From assembly GCF_900696085.1 (NCBI RefSeq), contig NZ_CAADFC020000004.1:1678599-1742598 (forward strand): DNA of 64,000 bases. Direction: 5' to 3'. How positions within the stretch are numbered: position 1 is the stretch's first letter; every line of letters starts with the position of its first letter. This DNA comes from Bradyrhizobium ivorense. Its GTDB lineage: Bacteria; Pseudomonadota; Alphaproteobacteria; Rhizobiales; Xanthobacteraceae. Under the pieces are notes generated by a model. That model ran no database searches. It was given only the letters and a program-made list of their open reading frames with translations, and had not been told where the DNA came from. Positions 59,797 to 64,000 of the stretch are shown here, in pieces. Position numbers and translations under genes: made by a program.

Positions 59797-62064
59797 ATGC
59801 CCAGTCCCAAGATCATCATCCTGTCGGACGGCACCGGCAACGCAGCCTCCAGCATTTGGCGAACGAATGTCTGGCGGATATTTCAGGCGCTCGATCTGAA
59901 CAACGATAGCCAGGCCGCCAAGTATGATGACGGCGTCGGCACCTCGTCGTTCGTTCCGCTTGCGCTGCTTGGCGGCGCCTTCGGCTACGGTCTCAAGCGC
60001 AATATCCTTGATGCGTACAAGTTCATCTGCCGGAACTACGACCACCAGAACCATTCGAAGATTTACCTGTTCGGATTTAGCCGCGGCGCATTCACCGCGC
60101 GCGTGCTTGCTGCGCTCATTCTCGATCAGGGCTTGGTCGTCGCGGATACCGAGGCCGAGTTGCATGACGGCGCGGTGAAGGCCTACCGGGCGTATCGCGC
60201 GGACGGCTACCACTCCGTATGGCGCATCGAAGTGCTGTTCCGCGCCATTCGCGACCATATCCTCGTGCCGGTGCTGGATCACCTTCAGAGCAACAAGTCC
60301 TATGCGAAGATCGAGCGGAAGGCGGTCCCGACGATCGAGTTCATCGGCATCTGGGACACCGTCGCCGCCTATGGCCTGCCGATCGACGAGATGACCCGCG
60401 GCATCAGCAACTGGGTGTGGCCACTCGAACTGCCGAACCGGGTCCTGAGCCCACGCGTGAATTGCGCACGACATGCGCTGGCCCTCGACGACGAGCGCAC
60501 CACCTTCCATCCGGTGCTATGGACCGAGCAGGAACCCGGACAGCCGCCGCCAGTCGTTCCGGCGACCATCGATGATGAGCGCCTCGTCCAGGTGTGGTTC
60601 GTCGGAATGCACGCCAATGTCGGCGGCGGCTATCCGGACGATGCCGTCGCATTCGTGCCGCTGGCGTGGCTGGTCGAGCAAGCGGCCAAGCGCGGTCTGG
60701 TCTTCAAGAGCGCGCCCGCCGCCGAGCCCGACGCGGTCAAATCGATCAAGTCGGCCGAGGACAAGGACGGCCGTCTTTACGATTCGCGGGCGGGTCTCGG
60801 CGCCTATTACCGTTACGGTCCTCGCAAAGTCGCCGAGCTCTGCAACGATTCTTACGCCGGCGTCAGCGTGCCGGTGCCGAAGATCCACGAAAGCGTGTTC
60901 GAGCGGATCGACAGCGGCTGCAACGCCTATGCGCCGATCGGACTTCCGCCCAATTATGTGGTGGTCTCGCGAAGCGGTCGGGTGAGCCCGCTGGGCCCTG
61001 ACACATTCGAGACGCCAGCCGGCGCGCCGGCGCGCTATGCCGCGCAGGAGAAGCTGTGGAATTACGTCTGGATGCGGCGGATCGCTTACTTTGCCACGCT
61101 GGCGGCATCGCTGCATCTGGCGGCGTTCTGGCTGTTCCACAACCAGCACAAGGAACACGAATTCGATTCCCATGTCAGGATGGTTTCGGAGCTTGTGCGC
61201 TTCGTCGAATCGTTCCTGCCCAAGTCGTTTCACTGGTGGACCGATTGGTACGCCGGCAACCCGGAGTGGTTCGCCGGCGGGATCGCGGCCGTTGTCGTGC
61301 TGATGACCATCGGTAGTTCGCTCAGCGCCACGATCAGCGACAGGATGCGGATCATCTGGCGCGACCGCGCCAAGCCGGTTGCACTGTCAGGCTTTCTGCA
61401 CAACACGCTGTATAACTTCCGGACCAGCACCATCTATCAATCGATCCTCAATGCGGGGAAACGGCATGTCGTTCCGGCCTTCCTTACCGCCCTCCTGGTA
61501 TGGTTCAGCGCGACACTGCTCAGCCATTTCCTGTTCAACGCCTTCGATTCGACAGGCGCTTTCTGCAAGGGCACGGCAGCCGAGAAGCTCGTCGCCGTCG
61601 ACAAGGGTATCCCGCAGGATGCGACCGATTTCGACACGACCGCGATATGCGCGCCGACCGGGCTGAAGGTCCGTACTGGCTTCAAGTATGAAATCGCAAT
61701 CACCATGACCGAACCCTGGGAGGACTCCGGGCGTGCGGTCACGCCGATCGGATACAGGACGTCGACCATCGAGCCCGCAACGCGCTGGCGCGGATATGCG
61801 ACGATCCTGCTTCGCCGCGTCCTGTTCCGGCCGTGGTTCAGGCTGATCGCACGCGTCGGAGAGACCGGGGTCGACGAGTATTTTCTCGATCCGGTGCCTG
61901 CGCCAAACAGCGCCCCACAGGTTTACAAAGCAAGGTTCACGGCCGACCGCAGCGGCGAGATTTTCCTGTATGTCAACGAGGCCGTCGTCGGCTTGCCGTG
62001 GGTCACCGATTGGTTCTATGTCGCCAACAAAGGCAAGGCGAAGGTAACCGTGCGTTTGCTGTAG
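59797..62064 (+). CDS. DUF2235 (Tle1-like alpha/beta hydrolase) membrane protein
   Basis: This 755-aa protein has an N-terminal DUF2235 hydrolase domain (residues about 5-370) with IIILSDGTGNAASS, the nucleophile elbow LFGFSRGAFTARVLA (GxSxG) and the VWFVGMHANVGGGYPDDAV block with candidate Asp and His. DUF2235 includes type VI secretion phospholipase effectors of the Tle1 class. Here the C-terminal half has three or so hydrophobic segments (IAYFATLAASLHLAAFWLF, WFAGGIAAVVVLMTIGSSL, FLTALLVWFSATLLSHFLF) and a beta-rich end, and no secretion genes are near, so a membrane-bound lipase or stress function is more likely than an effector. ATG 59797. Confidence 0.85.
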   Translation: MPSPKIIILSDGTGNAASSIWRTNVWRIFQALDLNNDSQAAKYDDGVGTSSFVPLALLGGAFGYGLKRNILDAYKFICRNYDHQNHSKIYLFGFSRGAFTARVLAALILDQGLVVADTEAELHDGAVKAYRAYRADGYHSVWRIEVLFRAIRDHILVPVLDHLQSNKSYAKIERKAVPTIEFIGIWDTVAAYGLPIDEMTRGISNWVWPLELPNRVLSPRVNCARHALALDDERTTFHPVLWTEQEPGQPPPVVPATIDDERLVQVWFVGMHANVGGGYPDDAVAFVPLAWLVEQAAKRGLVFKSAPAAEPDAVKSIKSAEDKDGRLYDSRAGLGAYYRYGPRKVAELCNDSYAGVSVPVPKIHESVFERIDSGCNAYAPIGLPPNYVVVSRSGRVSPLGPDTFETPAGAPARYAAQEKLWNYVWMRRIAYFATLAASLHLAAFWLFHNQHKEHEFDSHVRMVSELVRFVESFLPKSFHWWTDWYAGNPEWFAGGIAAVVVLMTIGSSLSATISDRMRIIWRDRAKPVALSGFLHNTLYNFRTSTIYQSILNAGKRHVVPAFLTALLVWFSATLLSHFLFNAFDSTGAFCKGTAAEKLVAVDKGIPQDATDFDTTAICAPTGLKVRTGFKYEIAITMTEPWEDSGRAVTPIGYRTSTIEPATRWRGYATILLRRVLFRPWFRLIARVGETGVDEYFLDPVPAPNSAPQVYKARFTADRSGEIFLYVNEAVVGLPWVTDWFYVANKGKAKVTVRLL

Positions 62065-62115
62065 AAGCGCAGGGCCGCATGACTGCGCGCCCCACCTTCC
62101 ACATCTCGCAAGGGC

Positions 62116-63216
62116 TTACGCCGCGCGGCCCACCGAAGCATCGAGATGCTTCAGCTTCGGCAGCACTTCCTGCTTCAACAACCGGAGCGAATGGTGCCAG
62201 GCCTCGGGCTTGTGCTTGTAGTCGAAGCCGAACACCAGCAGCACGCCGAAGCCGCCGACCTCCCGGTAGATCTTCTCGATCTTCTCAGTGACGGTCGCGG
62301 GCGAACCGACGATCCAGTTGTGGCGCGCGCAATATTCGACGGTGACGTCGCTGTCGGGCACGTCAGGCGAGGCCTTCAGATAATCCTTGAAGCCGAAGTG
62401 GCCGAGCAGCGGCAGGAAGTACTCGCCCATCATCCGGCCCATCATGTCGCCGGTCGAGAGCTTCCACGCCTCTTCGTCAGTATCCGCGACGAACACCTCG
62501 CGCACCATGCGCCAATCCTTGCGGCTCGGCGTGCGGCCGGTCTTGGCGGCGCCAGCCTCCACCGAATCCCAGTGGCTGCCGACATAGGCCGGGTTGAGGT
62601 TGAGGCTCATCGGGATGAAGCCGCGCTCGCCGGCCAGCTTCAGCGTGTCGGAGTTCTTCGACAGGCCCGCGACACCGATCGGCGGATGCGGCGCTTGCAG
62701 CGGCTTGATGTGCGGCTTGAGGAAATCGAACATCGTGTCCGGCTTCGTCACCGTCCAGAACTTGCCCTTGTGGGTCCAGGGCCCCGGCTCGATCCACATC
62801 TTCAAGATGATCTCCAGCGCCTCGCGGGTCATGTCGCGGTTCTGGCCGGACATGCCGTCGACGTTGAACATCGCCCAGTCGCTCGGCAGTCCGCTGGCCG
62901 CGACGCCAAAATTCAGCCGCCCGTTCGAGAGATGATCGAGCATCGCGACGCGGTTGGCGAGCTCGGCCGGGTGGTGATAGGGCAGCAGGAAGCCGCCGGG
63001 GCCGATGCGGATGTTTTTCGTCTGCAGCAACGATTGCGCGATCAACAGATCCGGCGACGGATGCGGCTCCCACGGCGCGGTGTGATGCTCGCCGATCCAG
63101 GCTTCCTGATAGCCGAGCTCATCGAGCCAGCGCAGCACCTGCAGGTCCCAATCGTGGCCCTCCTTCAATCCGCACTCCGGCGGATGCGACGGCATCGCGA
63201 AGTATCCGAGTTGCAT
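62116..63216 (-). CDS. LLM-class flavin-dependent monooxygenase
   Basis: This 366-aa bacterial-luciferase-like protein opens MQLGYFAMPSHP and has the TIM-barrel motifs WIGEHHTAPWEPHPSPDLL, IRIGPGGFLLPYHHPAELANRVAMLDHLS, NGRLNFGVAASGLPSD and HPPIGVAGLSKNSDTLKLAGERGFIP. Such enzymes use FMNH2 from a separate reductase to oxidise substrates such as limonene or alkanesulfonates; the PYHHPAE segment is limonene-monooxygenase-like. ATG 63216 has GAGGAGA five bases upstream. The flavin reductase at 318-917 is 60 kb away but could serve it. It is convergent with the DUF2235 gene. Confidence 0.92.
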   Translation of the reverse strand: MQLGYFAMPSHPPECGLKEGHDWDLQVLRWLDELGYQEAWIGEHHTAPWEPHPSPDLLIAQSLLQTKNIRIGPGGFLLPYHHPAELANRVAMLDHLSNGRLNFGVAASGLPSDWAMFNVDGMSGQNRDMTREALEIILKMWIEPGPWTHKGKFWTVTKPDTMFDFLKPHIKPLQAPHPPIGVAGLSKNSDTLKLAGERGFIPMSLNLNPAYVGSHWDSVEAGAAKTGRTPSRKDWRMVREVFVADTDEEAWKLSTGDMMGRMMGEYFLPLLGHFGFKDYLKASPDVPDSDVTVEYCARHNWIVGSPATVTEKIEKIYREVGGFGVLLVFGFDYKHKPEAWHHSLRLLKQEVLPKLKHLDASVGRAA

Positions 63217-63301
63217 GGGTCTCCTCTCATCTTGTTTGATGCGTGTCTTGCGCGCACGCGATGGGAGAGTAGCGGCCGCTTCAGCGGCGGAATAGTGGCG
63301 C

Positions 63302-63386
63302 GTAGCCCGGATGGAGCGAAGCGCAATCCGGGGATCTCGCAACCGGCACAACCGTCCCGGATTTCGCTTCGCTCCATCCGGGCTTC
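63302..63386. repeat. REP-like palindrome, family B, copy 6
   Basis: GTAGCCCGGATGGAGCGAAG and TTCGCTTCGCTCCATCCGGG are the arms. It lies in the 430-bp gap between the monooxygenase gene and the transposase; the rest of that gap (63387-63646) shows no gene and may include one end of the insertion sequence. Confidence 0.8.
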
Positions 63387-63646
63387 TGTAACGGGCCTTG
63401 GTTAGTCAATCCCTTTTTGCATCATCCGCTCGCCGGGAACCTGCTTCTGTACGGGATCGGCGCGGTGGCCGTCGCCTGATGGGGTTCTAAGAGGAGCAGG
63501 CCGGCCAATCTACGGAAGCGTGATCGCATCAACGGATGCGTCGACAACCCGGATGACGGCCTGACCTGATCCATCGTCCCGGCGAAGGGACTTCGCTTCG
63601 GGAAGGCTGGTGTGGTGACCCGCCCGAAAACTTGTTTGCTCCTGTT

Positions 63647-64000
63647 TTAAGCCGCCATGGCGGTTGCCTTGGCAGTCGCGTTGAAGGGGACGTTGTCCTT
63701 GAGCATGCGCAGCATGATCACGGCGAGCTTGCGCGCCAGCGCCACCTTGGCCTTGCTGATGCCGGCGCGGCGGGCGATCCGCATCGCCCAGCTCTTGAGC
63801 TGCGCGCAGCCCTTGATCGGCTTGCTCAGGATGCTGTGGGCGGCCTCATAGAGCGCCTCGCGCACCGCGGCGTCGCCGTTTTTGCTGATGCGGCCGGAAT
63901 AGTCGGTCTCGCCCGACTGATACTTCTTCGGCGTCAGCCCGAACAGCGGCCCCGCCCGCTTCGACGAAATGAAGCGGGAGGTGTCGTCGATGGCGCTGGC
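63647..64000 (-). mobile_element. IS110-family transposase, 3' part
   Basis: The minus-strand frame is open to the window edge and ends at 63647. The visible 117 residues hold the C-terminal Transposase_20 domain: LFGLTPKKYQSGETDYSG, ISKNGDAAVREALYEAAH and an Arg/Lys-rich helical end (WAMRIARRAGISKAKVALARKLAVIM). IS110 elements encode a serine-containing DEDD/Tnp20 recombinase guided by a bridge RNA from the element's non-coding end. The N-terminal catalytic domain lies outside the window, so intactness cannot be judged. The stop at 63647 gives the approximate right end of the gene. Confidence 0.9.

Overview
The window looks like chromosomal DNA from a Bradyrhizobium-type alphaproteobacterium (Nitrobacteraceae). 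The grounds are: very high GC coding DNA with strong G/C third-position bias; the gene order SUV3-like helicase - S4 protein - FdxA ferredoxin - CarD regulator; abundant NDP-forming acyl-CoA ligase, acyl-CoA dehydrogenase and branched-chain-type solute-binding protein genes; and several families of interspersed palindromic repeats of the kind common in that genus. No genome search was possible, so the genus is an inference.

Layout. 1-9.7 kb: a flavin reductase/SnoaL pair divergent from a LysR regulator, a tRNA-Arg(CCT), a Baeyer-Villiger-type monooxygenase divergent from a TetR repressor with two matching operator palindromes between them, a LuxR-type regulator, small secreted proteins, a ketopantoate reductase-like protein and two small envelope/stress genes. 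10.4-20.6 kb: an acyl-CoA catabolic block made of an SDR, two neighbouring acyl-CoA dehydrogenases, two crotonase-fold enzymes, an NDP-forming acyl-CoA ligase, a VOC protein and a periplasmic solute-binding protein, broken up by repeats. 20.7-28.2 kb: one very large (about 2495 aa) repetitive surface or secreted protein. 28.6-31 kb: a nuclease-like protein with altered active-site residues and an M48 lipoprotein protease. 31.2-39.6 kb: an MFS transporter divergent from cyoABCD (cytochrome bo3 quinol oxidase), followed without gaps by a SURF1 protein and a RegB/RegA (ActSR, PrrBA) redox two-component pair. 39.7-48.9 kb: a single-domain response regulator, small proteins, CarD, FdxA, S4 protein, a 1178-aa RNA helicase, a DUF3108 protein and rpmB with a clear promoter and terminator. 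49-53.4 kb: an orphan low-GC Vsr endonuclease, an SRAP (YedK/HMCES) protein, a 1.2-kb gene-free stretch full of stacked hairpins (candidate structured RNA/repeat), a small membrane protein and a second orphan solute-binding protein. 53.4-64 kb: an HSL-type hydrolase, a three-domain lipid-remodelling protein (LplT-PlsC-AMP ligase), a small gene divergent from a TetR repressor with two matched 15-bp operators, a DUF2235 hydrolase, a luciferase-like monooxygenase, and the 3' part of an IS110 transposase running off the right end.

How the parts fit. Three regions are functionally coherent: the acyl-CoA block (uptake, activation, dehydrogenation, hydration and oxidation of an unknown acid), the cyo-SURF1-RegBA block (a quinol oxidase beside a redox sensor whose family senses the quinone pool) and the helicase-S4-fdxA-carD housekeeping block. 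The least explained DNA is 50.7-51.15 kb, where nested and possibly mutually exclusive stems suggest a structured RNA.
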